Shown: piece after piece, positions 1-11,693 of the stretch
How positions within the stretch are numbered: the stretch's first letter is position 1
Layout: the number at the start of each line of letters is the position of its first letter
Assembly (NCBI GenBank): GCA_000827495.1
Contig: KN817555.1
Location: 199,928-263,927, forward strand
Origin: Hypholoma sublateritium FD-334 SS-4
Lineage: Eukaryota > Basidiomycota > Agaricomycetes > Agaricales > Strophariaceae
Reading direction: 5' to 3'
DNA: 64,000 bases
Notes under the pieces: generated by a model
What the model was told of the DNA's origin: nothing
The model's input: the letters and a program-made list of their open reading frames with translations, nothing else
The model's database searches: none
Translations under genes and position numbers: made by a program

Positions 1-3000
1 GTCGATGTCCAAACGACCGAAGATAGCTGTAAGTCATATTTTAATATACTTATCTTTTTTCTTTTCCTTATGTTATTCTGGCACTGTAGGTGGTGGCTGC
101 GTTGTTCCTCATTCGTTCACCGAAGCGTCGGCTCAGAGCTTGGGCAAGGATTGCACCAACGTTTTTCATGCGAAGAGGTCAACATGCTTCGAAAGCCAAT
201 GCATCGTTAACTCTTGCAGCGAAGGGTGGATCCCTAATTCCACGAAGGATGGTTGTATCGCCTCTCCAGGTTCATTGTCGAGAATGCGCAGGGTGCAAAA
301 ACGGGGAGACCCTCTGTCTGCAAACGTTACAGACACTGTAAACGTCAACTCGGATCTGCTCACCCAGTTGGTTGCTCTTTCCAAGGCCGTCGTGGACCTT
401 TCCTCTCTGACATCGTCTTCCTTGGGCATATCATTGATATCTACTTCCAATACAACATCGTCGATATACGCCCTTTTTGAAGACATCAATCGGGCCACTG
501 GAAGCTTGCTGGCATCGTCGACCATCTCCCAGCTTGAGACCAACACAGCCGCCTTGTTCAATATCAGCGCCCTGTTGGCCTCGATACTTTCTACTTGCGG
601 CTGCACCAAGACTTTAGGACTCACTGACGCTTCGGCCGAGTTGCAAAGTCTCGTTTCATATCTCTCGGCTTTGACGAGTTGGTATACTCAGAACGCGATT
701 GTGCCAGGCTCAACTCGCTCAAACACCGGTTCCTCTTCTGTCAATTCCCCAAATCAACCTATTGTTTTAGGGCTCTCTACATTGCTGTCCGACCTTGGTC
801 GCTATGGAACATCCGAGATAGATACCATTGGCCTTTCTCCAAACGACGGCACGAATAACCATGCAAATGTGACCATTCATTCGGACTTGGTCACGAAAAT
901 CATTGCCCTGGTCAACCTCGTGATTAAACTTCATGATGATGCATCGCCCACAACCGGATCCCCTCCGCCTCAACCCTCCACTTCCAGCTCATCAACCGAT
1001 GCTGCTGGTCTCATCAATCCTATCATCACTTCTACAACCAGCCTAGTCATTTCCGCCACTGTTGCATCTTTTGTGAATGCTACCGAATCTCTTATTCAAG
1101 CATGCAGTGCCGCTAACAGTTCTTTGGGTACATATGGGCTCGAAGGATTGGCCGCGGATTTGGAGGAAGTTACTGTTGCAGCTCTGGGGATTCAATCATA
1201 TTACCAAGGCCACCCCATCACCACCTCCCCGACCCCGACGGCGCCCGCATCTTTGGGCATATCAACGAAGCCAACGCCACCCGCAGCTCTCCCTCCTGCG
1301 CCGAATGCTTCCACCTCGGACGATGCACCTATCGTCATTGGCCTTTCCGACCTGCTCACCGGTCTTCAACTTTTGGGACCCATCAAAGCTAATGTGACAG
1401 TTGGCGGGCTGGGCGCTGGATTGAGTGACGGTATCGACAATATCCTGGATGGCCTCGACATCGGCCCAGTCAATGCCAGGCGTCGTGATGTCTCTGCAAA
1501 CGTCTCCGCAGCAATCAGTTCGGGTTTGAGATCTCAGTTAGCGGGCCTCTTCGACTTGGTTTTGGCGCTGGAAGACTCCATGAGCTCTCTTTCTACTACT
1601 GACTCGACCACATCGCCCACCTTGAACAATCAGTCGGTCTTGGGCATCGTGCATGCTACTGGACACCTGCTTCAGTCGTCAACTGTCGGCTCTCTTCTTA
1701 ACAACATCGACGCCCTCATCAACGCGACATCGGCTCTGCAAGACCAGTTCACAGCTTGCTCATGTACCGAAGCACTTGGGTTGGATAAGGCGGTCCGGTT
1801 TCTGGATCGTGTCTCTGAAGCGGCTGTGGGACTGAAAAACTGGTGTGCGTCCAATGACATCGTGGCCCCGACTCCGGACGATCCTACCACCACTTCTCTG
1901 GGCGCTCTGCTTCCAACAGGTATATATATCGCTTTCTACCTCTATTTGAACAATAAATAACGACGATTAGGTGGACCTTTGGTTGTCGAATCTCATGCCA
2001 TTTTACCCGTGGCCTCCTCGTCGCCTGTTCCTGCCGATACTCCCATCGTCATTGGTCTGGACAACCTGCTCGATCACCTAGGACTCGGGGGGTCGACTGG
2101 TATCGCCACCGTTGACGGTCTCGGAGACGGCCTGGATTCTTCTGTGAATAATCTACTTGATGGCGTAGCCAGGATTGGACCAAGTGGTGTTCACCGTCGT
2201 GCCAAAGGGCCACGTCAGGATCTGATGAGGGCCGAGGGCGGAACTCACATGAGGCGCGAAAAAAGACAAATTGTAACTACCGCCAACGCTACCTTGGATT
2301 CGACTCTTTTGGACCAGATTGATGCACTCGTGGACTTGGTGCTTGGATTCAACAGTGCGGCGAGCTCTTTACTCCCAATCGTGGGCACTTCGACACCTTT
2401 GGCGACACAGGCGCCGACGATTTCCGCAATCGGTAAACCGACTCTTCCATCTACAGGCTCTGGTCCTGTTCCTACACCCGTTCCCTCTGTTCTATCTTCC
2501 ACTTCGCCGAGTTGTGACTCGTCCAATATCAATTCCTCCCTTGTCGATCGCATTATCGAGACGACGATCACGCTGCTCTCTTGTCAGACGTACGATGACT
2601 TTGCCATTGAGACGAACACGCTTCTCGAGCAGAGTACTCGCTCGTTAGACGACCTAAGGGCATGTAACTATACCCAGGATTTGGTTCCGGACGTCGTATA
2701 TCAATACCTCAGCAATATCGTGGATGCCTCGTTGGGGCTGCGAAATCTGGGTCGCGAAAACCCTCCGGCTTCTGTCCCGGCCGCTGTGCAGAGTTCCCTA
2801 TATGCGTCGACGCTTCCTACGCCCACGGCCACTGCAGGGACGACAACAAGCAGCAGCAGCAGAACGAGTTCTGGTGACGAGCCTCTTGTGGTTGGTCTAA
2901 CGAAACTTTTGAACGGCCTTGGGATCAACATCAAGGCCGATATCGTTGCGGATGGACTTCTCGGAAACGGCCTTGACCATACCCTCAACTCGGTGCTCAA

Positions 3001-3031
3001 TGGTGTCGGAATCGGATCAAACGGTGCCTAA
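1..3031 (+). CDS. Secreted-type repeat protein with CPL1-like cysteine domain, 5' partial
   Basis: The gene enters from the left edge; about 970 residues are present. Exons are 1-28, 90-1919 and 1971-3031. Joining the first two rebuilds a TTEDSCGGC motif, followed by a cysteine-rich stretch (GKDC, STCFESQC, VNSC, DGC) that resembles the end of the CPL1-like domain of basidiomycete secreted proteins. The rest is four diverged units of roughly 200 residues. Each has an ANVT-like start, a hydrophobic helical part, a proline/threonine-rich linker and a block resembling PIVIGLSDLLTGL followed by GLG.GL...N.LDG. Basic sites lie ahead of units 1, 3 and 4 (VQKR near 300, NARRR near 1480, RREKR near 2260), so Kex2-type cleavage in the secretory pathway is plausible. 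N-glycosylation sequons are frequent. The signal peptide would lie upstream of the window. The function is not known; a surface or secreted peptide precursor is an inference. Confidence 0.75.
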
Positions 3032-3453
3032 GAGTCCTTGACGCGCGGTGTCGAATGCTCTCTTCTTTCTTGGTAGGTTATTCTGACAAGTCTAGACTCA
3101 ACCTTTGATTGACGAATTCACGCTTCAGAACCTGTGTCATTTGTGTCATATTCGCTTGTTACCTTCGTTGGACAACTGTTTCTCTGTTCTTTTTTAGCTC
3201 CCCCTTCTCCCTGCGTTGCGAATCCATACTCCGTTCTTTTCTTCGTTTCGTGCGTGTTGAAAGTATGGACGAAGTGGCCGATAAAATTAGTTCTCTAACT
3301 TCTTACGTAAGTAGTGCATGTAGGACACTCGATAATTCATATGTTTTATGCCCAATTTCGATGCAAAAAACTTGCAAGAACGAAATGATCTGCTGCCATC
3401 TTCGTATGTGCCTCTTTCCCGCTCCGAGCGCGCAGGACGAGGTCAAAACACAT
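3032..3453. other. Intergenic region upstream of tRNA
   Basis: This holds the 3' flank of the repeat protein and the upstream flank of the first tRNA-Ala. Pyrimidine-rich stretches are present. I see no supported gene. Confidence 0.5.
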
Positions 3454-3533
3454 GGGCTCTTGGCACAGGGGTAGCGCGCACGCTTCGCATAGCGATATGC
3501 GTGAGGTCGTGGGTTCAATTCCCACAGTGTCCA
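3454..3533 (+). tRNA. tRNA-Ala (anticodon CGC) with 8-nt intron
   Basis: An 80-nt cloverleaf can be folded. The acceptor stem GGGCTCT/AGTGTCC has the G3:U70 wobble that marks alanine tRNAs. The anticodon stem CACGC/GCGTG is perfect, and the T arm contains GGTTCAATTCC. The anticodon loop is 15 nt; removing an 8-nt intron after position 37 leaves TTCGCAT with anticodon CGC. A T-run pol III terminator follows at 3536-3539. It is a near copy of the tRNA at 4020. Confidence 0.9.
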
Positions 3534-4019
3534 CATTTTGTCCTTTTATGCCATATATGGCTACTTTTGGCCCTGGACTCAACCTAAATAGGCTAAGGCA
3601 GCCTATTAGGGCGTTTGAGAACAAATTCTATTATTTCTGTGTAACCTTCATTTTTGTGCCGGCAACCCGACAGACTCCCAGAGTAAGTATCTTGACATTT
3701 TTCATTGTTGACGGCTCAACATAAATAAAAAGGCAGTTGGTTTCAACTTTCGAAGATAGGAAGAGGAAGGCGTCCCCTCGAGGCTCGTAATCCATCTTTT
3801 TTCCGCAAAATGTTGGACAAAGGATATCCAATTGTCATGTCAGTTTTGAAAGGTTGGTTTGTGCCACAATCATTGACCGGCGCTTGACTTCGCCTCAGTG
3901 ACGCTCTGAAGACAACTTTACAGACAGTTTTGAAGTTGAATGCGATTGGTGTTGGATTAGCCTGGGATTAGCCTGAAGGTATGGAGATCTGAAATTATGA
4001 TGGCCCAGTGGCAAATTAT
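3534..4019. other. Spacer between the two tRNA-Ala genes
   Basis: This 486-bp spacer has no coding signal that I can support. It is not a copy of the sequence flanking the other tRNA, so the duplication is confined to the tRNA itself and a few flanking bases. Confidence 0.5.
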
Positions 4020-4100
4020 GGGCTCTTGGCACAGGGGTAGCGCGCACGCTTCGCATGGTCGATATGCGTGAGGTCGTGGGTTCAATTCCCACAGTGTCCA
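4020..4100 (+). tRNA. tRNA-Ala (anticodon CGC) with 9-nt intron
   Basis: The mature sequence is the same as the tRNA at 3454, with the same G3:U70 acceptor pair and anticodon stem. The anticodon loop here is 16 nt, so the intron is 9 nt, and the two copies differ only inside it. A T5 terminator lies at 4103-4107. Confidence 0.9.
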
Positions 4101-4587
4101 TATTTTTGTACCTTTTTCTTTCTCAAAGCTGAGAATCTACAAATATGTATGTGCTATGGAAGAATTCAAGAATCAGGAAGACTGAAGTAGTAGAGACTCA
4201 AGTTGCTAGCCCGCACTGGCAGAATCGGGATTCGTGGAAACATTCTTCAATAAATACAAGAAACTTCTGACAAAGTGCAGACTGATATTTATTTAGCACA
4301 GAAGTGCATGCTACATGGTTCAAGTCTAAGGTTTGCCCAACTATTCTGCAAAGACATTCAAATTTGACAAAAGTTGATTGCAGTCTACAGACAAGGTATA
4401 ACCACTAGGGGTCTCTATGCCCGTTGCTCTGCTCTCTGCTTGGCCGCACAGGTCTGCAAGACTGCACCGATTTGAAGCCGAGACCTTTTGACACAGGTAG
4501 ACGAACCTGACTGTGTCCAAATTTAGACGATGCACACCACTGAGCGCCGAGCACTGCCAGTTTCCCGAATCCCCGCAACAGTTTACC
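4101..4587. other. Intergenic / 5' region of the Pil1-like gene
   Basis: This holds no clear gene. Part of it (from about 4501) is in frame with the Pil1-like ORF without a stop, so the true start of that gene could lie here, possibly behind an intron ending in a CAG near 4496. Confidence 0.45.
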
Positions 4588-5820
4588 ATGTTCAAGATCG
4601 GAGCGAGCAACAAGGCTTTGCAAGAATTGATCAACGCGGAGAAGGCAGTGATCACATCGTGCGCAATGTCCACCGTTGGGAACTGATTGAGGCTTCAACG
4701 TATGCTTTGCCAGACTGGAGAAGCTCTGTGCTGATTACGGGCGAGCCACGGAAGCGTTGCGGATATGGGGGGCCGGCGAAGGGCTCAGCGAAGGAAATGA
4801 TCTGCGTGTAAGCGTCCGTGTACTATCCTCCGTGCGTGAGGCACAAGATTAACCTGAGGGTTGATATAGGACATCACAGAGGCGTCAGCCAGCCTGCTCA
4901 ACCACTTCTCGTCCGCGTTGTCCCAGTATGCTAGTCGCGGTAACACCATGCGCGAGCACCTCAAGGCGATCCGGGCGCGGGAGCATGCGCTCGAGGTGAT
5001 CGAGGAGCGCCGGCGCACGCTGTCGCGTAAGACGGATGATGCGGACAAGAAGCTCGGCAGGATGGAGCGGGAAAACCATAAGAACGTGGGCGCGCAGCGA
5101 GCCACCCTCGATCAATTGCGTATCGATCTTCGGACGACAAACTCAGAGCTGACCGTGGAGGAGGCCGCCACGTACGACTTCAAGCGCTCGACAACGCGGA
5201 TGTGGATGGGTCTCAAGTTCGGGGGTTTGCTTCAGTTGTGCGAGAAGGGGACGGTGTGTGGATCTCTGTCTTTTGTCTCGCTCGTACCTGCTCATTGTGC
5301 CCTAGATTGTTGCAGAGTATGGCAAGATGACTATTTCCGTAAGCTTTCTTTCTCTGTAACCACTAAATTCCACTAACTAGGTGATCCTGGTCGTTCGTCG
5401 TGAGTGTAGGAAATTCCAGAAGTGATCACCCGGCCTGGCCGCCTGAAATGCACGTGGAACGGGAAGTCCAAGACTCAAGTATACGTGGAGGAGGCCGATG
5501 CCTGCATTGCCGAAGTTGCCCTGTCCACTGTCCCATCCGTCGGATTCCGCGACCGCCGTCACTATGAGCAACTGTATCGAGAAGAAGCGTCAGCCAATTC
5601 TCAAGGCCCTAGCGAGACGCAGCAGCCGCTTGAAATTAACGTACCCACAACAGGAGTAACGGACATATCTCTTTCAAGCCCACATGATGCAGCCCAACTA
5701 CCGGCCGTGTATACAGGACAACAGACTGTGGATGACATCGGGGTTGTTTCACGCTCGCCTGCGAATGACTCGAGAGCCTTTGCTACATTCCCTGGGCCTA
5801 AAAGGAATCAAGAACCCTAG
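4588..5820 (+). CDS. Eisosome component Pil1/Lsp1-like BAR protein
   Basis: Members of this family form curved BAR-domain lattices under the plasma membrane (eisosomes). Introns at 4659-4713, 4808-4869, about 5254-5317 and 5339-5409 join a frame reading KALQELINAEKAVITS, LEKLCADYGRATEALR, SALSQYASRGNTMREHLKAI, KTDDADKKLGRMERE, WMGLKFGGL, CEKG, then EIPEVITRPG. This is the order of conserved blocks in fungal Pil1 proteins. The tail after the BAR domain is polar and low in conservation. The start is uncertain: the frame stays open upstream to a stop at 4498, and the usual Pil1 N-terminus is missing, so a further 5' exon is possible. The splice around 5254-5317 drops a few residues usual in the family, so this may be a divergent paralogue. 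Confidence 0.82.
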
Positions 5821-6346
5821 TTAAATGCGAAGAAAATTGACTCCAAATGTGAAAGAGGGGAGTTGCATAGGTCGTGGTGAGAACAGGGCGAAAACCAGGG
5901 TCCAGATCATCGCCTATTCCTCGCCTGTTCTCAAGCAGCATCAACGCGGCTGGCGATATTTATCCAGGGAGATTTGTAGATTGTAGGAGTTCCACAAAGT
6001 CATGATACCAAACTATAGGGAGGTAGACAGAGACCAGTAGGAAACCTGTAAGAGTAGAGATGAGAGATGATAATGATAGCAAGCCTGATGAGACTCGCGG
6101 AGGAGAACGAGGGGAAATTTTTGGTCTGCGATTCACGTCCAGTCACATATACGCGGTGGTCACTTCACGTGTGCCGAACTACGGCGTCACAACTAAAATC
6201 GCCAAGTTGCAGTTGGAAGTCGAACCTTCTGAATCCCAACACACGTCAAACGCCCTGTGTCTTTTAGCTTTCTGGGTATTCCATTGTAAATACAAAGACT
6301 ACGAGTTTATCGGAGCTACTGTGATCGCACTCACAGCCCATTCACC
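5821..6346. other. Intergenic region
   Basis: This is the 3' flank of the Pil1-like gene and the promoter of the next gene. I see no supported feature. Confidence 0.5.
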
Positions 6347-8682
6347 ATGAAGAGCAGCATCACAACCGGCAGCGGCGCGAGGAGGACGATTCCAGCACAA
6401 GCTTCATCATCAACATCTCGCAGCGCATCCACGAAAGCATCCCCGCTTACCTCCACTTCTCCGGAGTCTCTGAAGGATGCTGAGATGTACCACCGCCTAC
6501 TCGCACTAGGCATGCCCACGGCGATTACCCTAGCCGACTTTATGCGCATGCTAAATCGTGCCACATCTGCTCCATCAGCCTCAGGCAAGACAGCGAAATC
6601 GGTGCGGACTCCTGCGGATCGCAAGTCTGGGGGTCAGATCCGCAGCGCACTGGAACTCTTGAGCATCCATTTGGTAGGCAGGGACGAGGCGCGGCGGCTG
6701 CGGTGCTACATCGCGAGGTGCGTTCCAACTTTGGGCGCATGGCGATATGTATGCGGTCACCGACCAGCCACTTCCCAGCGCGCGCGCGGCGCATGAGCAG
6801 GCAAAGGAGTCTATATCTAAACCAACCTCGCGAATTCGGGCGCCGGCCGTGCACGCGGCGAAGGGCGTGGATGTACTGGACGACCCGCGGGCGGCGGCCG
6901 CCGCGCGTCGCGACATGGCGTACCGTAATCTCGAGAGCGTGCGGCGGGAGCACGGTGTAGAGGCGGAGCGGCATCGCGTGTTAGGTGTGTTGCGCTGGTG
7001 TTTGGCTGGCCGTGGCTAGCAGCAGGCTGAACGATCGTGGTGTTTGTAGATAAGCAGAGGCGTGATCTTGCCGATGAGCTGGATGAGAGGCGGCACGTGG
7101 AGCTGCTGTTGCGGATATTGGAGAAACGCGAAACTGTGCGCCTCAGCCGCATTGGGATGGGAGACGACGGCGGCCGCAAAGGATTGGGCACGCTGTTGGA
7201 TCTTTTAAGGTGCGCTTACTCGTGCTGTTTCAATTGACGTACTCCGTACATATATACTACTGCAGGAAAGAATCAGCTCTCGCTACGCGTCAATGGTGTT
7301 CCCTGCTGCGCGAAAATGTAAGCCACTACGTGCCGCCTTCCCACCAATTGGCCGTGCCCATTTATAACACTGTCCAATAGCCGTCCAATGAATCATCCAA
7401 TCAGCGCCGCGCGGTATCTGTCCGAACACCAACGCGCAAAAATGGGCCCAAATACAAGCACACGACAGAAGCGCTCGCCGTATGTGATCTCTTTCCGTGC
7501 CCCATTCCTCCATCGTAGTACGCCCAAGTTCTTAAACTGGCACATTGTGCTGCTCGTTGCGCTCCCCGTTGTGCAGTGCGCACACCACCCCGCACAGCCG
7601 ACGGGGCGCCGTGCGTCCTCCGGGGGTAATTATACCCGGTGCGGACTCCGCGCGCTCCGAGCGCTTGGTAGCCGCTGCCGCGCGGGGCCGGCCCCTGACC
7701 GGGCAATGGCATGCCGTCCGACAGCGCAGTAAATTAGCGCCAGCGTCGTCGGGGAACATCGTGGCGGAGTACGATGTAGAAGAATATACGAGCTCACGCT
7801 TATTTTTTGTGTTCTGTTACAGAACCTGCATTCGCAACACATTCGGCGGGCGCGTCGCGGTGGCGAAGCGGAGCACGCGGGGATAGAGCAGGCGCTGCCG
7901 GCCAGTCGAGGTGAAACGACCAGTGACAGTGTGGCGAGGATTGAAGCTGCTCTTGCACGGCTTGGGGTCAGGGATAAAGCGAAGGTTGAGAAGATGAAGT
8001 GCGTACGCCCTACACTTTTTTGTGTGTGTTTGCCTCGATTTATGGTTGACGTAGGGGAATGCTAGTCGCTGTAGCGCGTATGAGAGCAGCCGCGCGTCAG
8101 ACATCGCCGGAGGTGGACGATTCGCGTCTGTCAGCGATGCACGCGGCCAATGAGGAGAAGAGACGCGCCGTGCAGATGAAGATCAACCGCGCTGTCGCGT
8201 TGGGTTGGGCGTGCGAGGGGTATACCGACCTGGCGAGTTGAATTTTCTATCCGCAGCGGAATAGATTAATTACTTGGATATAGGTGTCTACCTTCCGCAC
8301 AGAAACAGCGCCCGCTCTGCACGCAGCGTTGGACGCAGAGGGAAAGCGCGTGGAGGGCTACCTAGACGCGCTCCGTGCAGCCATCGTCCAGCCGCTACCC
8401 ATGCCCGACGCGTGCTTCGTACAAGAGGTGCGCGAGGCTCTAGGCACGTCGCGGGCCACGCTTCCCGACGCTGTGCGCGAGCTGTGCAGCCAGGTCGCGG
8501 TGTCGGATAAGATGGTAGGGGTTCCATTAGGTGGCGCTAGTTCCGGCGAGTGGCCAGAGATAAGCGTCGGTGTGGAGAGAAATCAGAGACTGCTGGAGCG
8601 GAAGGCAGCGAAAATGGACTACGGGTTTGGGATTGTTGAGGAGGTGCGGACGCTGCTGAGCGACGTGAGGAGGCTGAAGTGA
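6347..8682 (+). CDS. Unrecognised helical, coiled-coil-rich protein
   Basis: I do not recognise the family. Seven exons can be joined in frame: 6347-6717, 6779-6984, 7050-7209, 7266-7317, 7823-7998, 8055-8236 and 8303-8682. The product starts with a serine/threonine-rich tail (about 60 residues), then a segment with two LxxLGMP-like helices. Long charged helical stretches follow, rich in R, E, K and L (for example ELDERRHVELLLRILEKRE and HAANEEKRRAVQMKINRA), ending in EEVRTLLSDVRRLK. This look suits a subunit of a cytoskeletal or kinetochore-type assembly, but that is only a guess. The intron 7318-7822 is 505 nt, about ten times longer than its neighbours, so the region could instead be two genes. 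The 8237-8302 intron is the least certain junction. Confidence 0.55.
7344..7400. promoter_or_regulatory. Cluster of four CCAAT boxes inside a long intron
   Basis: CCAAT occurs at 7344, 7373, 7385 and 7396, all on the plus strand. This is the sort of motif bound by the HAP/NF-Y complex. It sits inside the 505-nt putative intron, followed by GC-rich DNA, and resembles a promoter more than a fungal intron. Confidence 0.4.
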
Positions 8683-8907
8683 GACATGAATGAATGATTG
8701 GGATGATGTTGATTCATATGAGCCGGAGTGGATGTGTGGGGGTCGGCGGCAGAGCGGGAACAAAGATGCGGCGACAAGTAATTTGGGATGCGTGATTGGC
8801 CGTAAAGGCGGTGGAATTCACGTGGTTAGTTTGCATAAATTTGTTCATTCCGGCTTGCTCCTTGTCCTCCAACACCACCTTGCTCGCTCCTCGTCGTTGT
8901 TGGCGCG

Positions 8908-11693
8908 ATGCTCAACGTCCCCAGCAAGACAGCGCATGCTGTTGCCGCCCTTAAGCGCTTCGCTAAGGGCATGGCCACAGCTGCACCCCGCATCGGCGAC
9001 ACCAAAGTTTCCATGTCGCTTCTCGAGAAGGGCGCATTCATCAACTACCAGCGCATCGAGGACAACCTCGTTATCATCCGTGAGAGGTGTGTTGCTCCAG
9101 TTTAAATCTCGGACATTGCTCACAGTCTGAGCAGGCTCAACCGTCCTCTCACCCTCTCCGAGAAAATTCTCTACGGCCATCTTGACGATCCCGTCAACCA
9201 GGAGATCGTTCGCGGCACCAGCTATCTCAAGCTCCGTCCTGACGTTCGTTGATGCTCACTTCACGTCATATATGCGCCTGACGACCTTGTTTTTGCAGCG
9301 AGTTGCCTGCCAGGATGCAACCGCGCAGGTAACCTCCGTCGACGTCACTGTTATCTCACATCCTGACGTAATTATAGATGGCGCTACTCCAATTCATGTC
9401 CGCCGGCATGGACACTGCTGCTGTCCCCACCACCGTCCACTGTGACCACTTGATTGAGGCGCAGGTTGGTGGTGTCAAGGATCTTGCCCGCGCTATCGCT
9501 ATCAACAAGGAGGTCTACGACTTCCTCGCCACCGCGACCGCCAAATACGGCCTTGGCTTCTGGAAACCCGGCTCTGGTATCATTCATCAAATTATCCTCG
9601 AGAACTATGCCTTCCCCGGTGGTCTCATGATTGGCACGGACTCGCACACCCCCAACGCTGGAGGTCTCGGTATGATTGCCTGCGGTGTTGGCGGTGCCGA
9701 CGCTGTCGACGTCATGGCTGGCATTCCCTGGGAGCTCAAGTGTCCCAAGGTCATCGGTGTTAACCTGACTGGCAAAATCGGCGGATGGACTACCCCCAAG
9801 GACGTTATCCTCAAGGTTGCTGGCATTCTTACGGTCAAGGGCGGAACTGGAGCTATCGTTGAGTACACTGGTCCTGGTGTCGAGTCACTCAGCTGCACTG
9901 GTATGGCTACTATCTGCAACATGGGTGCTGAAATCGGTGCTACCACCTCGATGTTCCCCTTCAACAGCCGTATGGCTGACTACCTCAACGCCACCAAGCG
10001 CCCTGAAATCGCCAACTATGCTCAACAGTTCGCCCACAACTTGAAGGCTGACAAGGGTGCCGAATACGACCAGGTCATCGAGATCAACCTATCTGAACTC
10101 GAACCCCACATCAACGGTCCCTTCACCCCTGATCTCGCCACTCCCATTTCCAAGCTCGCTGAAGTGTCCAAGAAGAACGGATGGCCTGATGAGATCAAGG
10201 TCGGCCTCATTGGATCTTGCACCAACTCTTCGTACGAGGACATGTCGCGCTCCGCTTCGCTCATGAAAGAGGCCCAGGAAGCTGGCCTTGAGCTCAAGTC
10301 GAAGTTCACCATCACCCCCGGAAGTGAGCAGGTTAGGGCCACTATCGCCCGCGACGGTCAAATCGAGATCTTTGAAAACGCTGGAGGTGTCGTCCTTGCC
10401 AACGCTTGCGGACCTTGCATTGGTCAATGGGACAGGCAAGATGTTAAGAAGGGCGAGGCCAACACAAGTGCGTATATCTTTTGCTTGAAATATTTCGATT
10501 AAATCTGAACGCATTTCAGTCGTCACCTCTTACAACCGTAACTTCACCGGACGTAATGATGCTAATCCTGCCACTCACGCCTTCGTTGCCTCGCCCGATC
10601 TCGTCACTGCTCTCGCCTTCGCCGGATCCCTCTCTTTCAACCCCTTGACCGACTCTATCCCCACCCCTTCTGGGAAGCCATTCAAGTTCTCTCCTCCCTC
10701 TGGCTTTGAGCTCCCTCCCCGCGGATACGATGCCGGTGAGGATACATTCCAGCGCCCTCCCGAAGACCGTGCCAGTGTCCAGGTTAAGGTTGACCCCAAG
10801 AGTGACCGTCTCCAACTACTTTCCCCATTCGCCCCCTGGAACGGAAAGGATGCCACCGACTGCCCCGTCCTGATCAAGGTCCAGGGCAAGTGCAGTAAGT
10901 GACCATAAATTGCACTCGTACAAATAAGGTGTCTGATATCGTCATCTAGCCACTGATCACATCTCTGCTGGTGGACCCTGGCTGAAATACCGTGGACATC
11001 TCGAGAACATCTCCCGTAAGCAGTCTATTTTCGCCAACAACATTTAACGTTGTCTGATTATTTATGTTAGAGAATTGCCTCATCGGTGCCATCAATGCCG
11101 AGAACGGTGAGGCCAACAAGGTCCAGAACCAACTCGATGGATCGTGGGGTGGTGTTCCCCAAGTTGGCGCCGCTTACCGCTCCGCTGGTATCAAGTGGGT
11201 CGTCATCGGTGACCACAACTACGGCGAGGGTTCGTCCCGTGAACACGCCGCTCTCGAGCCCCGCTTCCTCGGTGGTCTTGCTATCATCGTCCGCAGCTTC
11301 GCCCGTATCCACGAGACCAACTTGAAGAAGCAGGGCATGCTCGCCCTCACCTTCGTCAACCCCGAGGACTATGACAAACTCAAGGGTACCGACAAGGTCG
11401 ACATCACCGGCCTTGAGACCTTCGCCCCTGGCAAGAACTTGACGCTCACTGCCAAGCACCAGGACGGAACTACCGATGTAAGTTCTAGATCGCATTGGTT
11501 CATTCTGTTTCTAATGACATCCGTCATTCGCAGACGATCGAGCTCGCCCACTCGTTCAACCAGGGCCAAATTGAATGGTTCAAGGCTGGTTCCGCCCTCA
11601 ACTTGGTATGTCATCATCTTGGAAGCGTTGTATACCTCATTTATCTTTTCCTTTTAGATGGCTGCTAAGGCCAAGGCTGCTGCCAGCGCATAA
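8908..11693 (+). CDS. Aconitate hydratase, mitochondrial
   Basis: This enzyme converts citrate to isocitrate in the TCA cycle using a 4Fe-4S cluster. Exon 1 encodes a basic, serine/alanine-rich mitochondrial presequence ([20 protein letters not shown]). Family motifs follow in order: [45 protein letters not shown] (first cluster cysteine), [10 protein letters not shown] (the other two cysteines), [30 protein letters not shown]. The end is a lysine/alanine-rich tail, [10 protein letters not shown]. About nine exons, including a 30-nt micro-exon near 9299-9328 ([10 protein letters not shown]). The length of about 780 residues fits the family. All catalytic motifs are intact. Confidence 0.97.

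Noticed and set aside
9384..11617. Long minus-strand open frames inside aconitase
   Set aside because: They are antisense shadows of strongly codon-biased exons and have no motifs.
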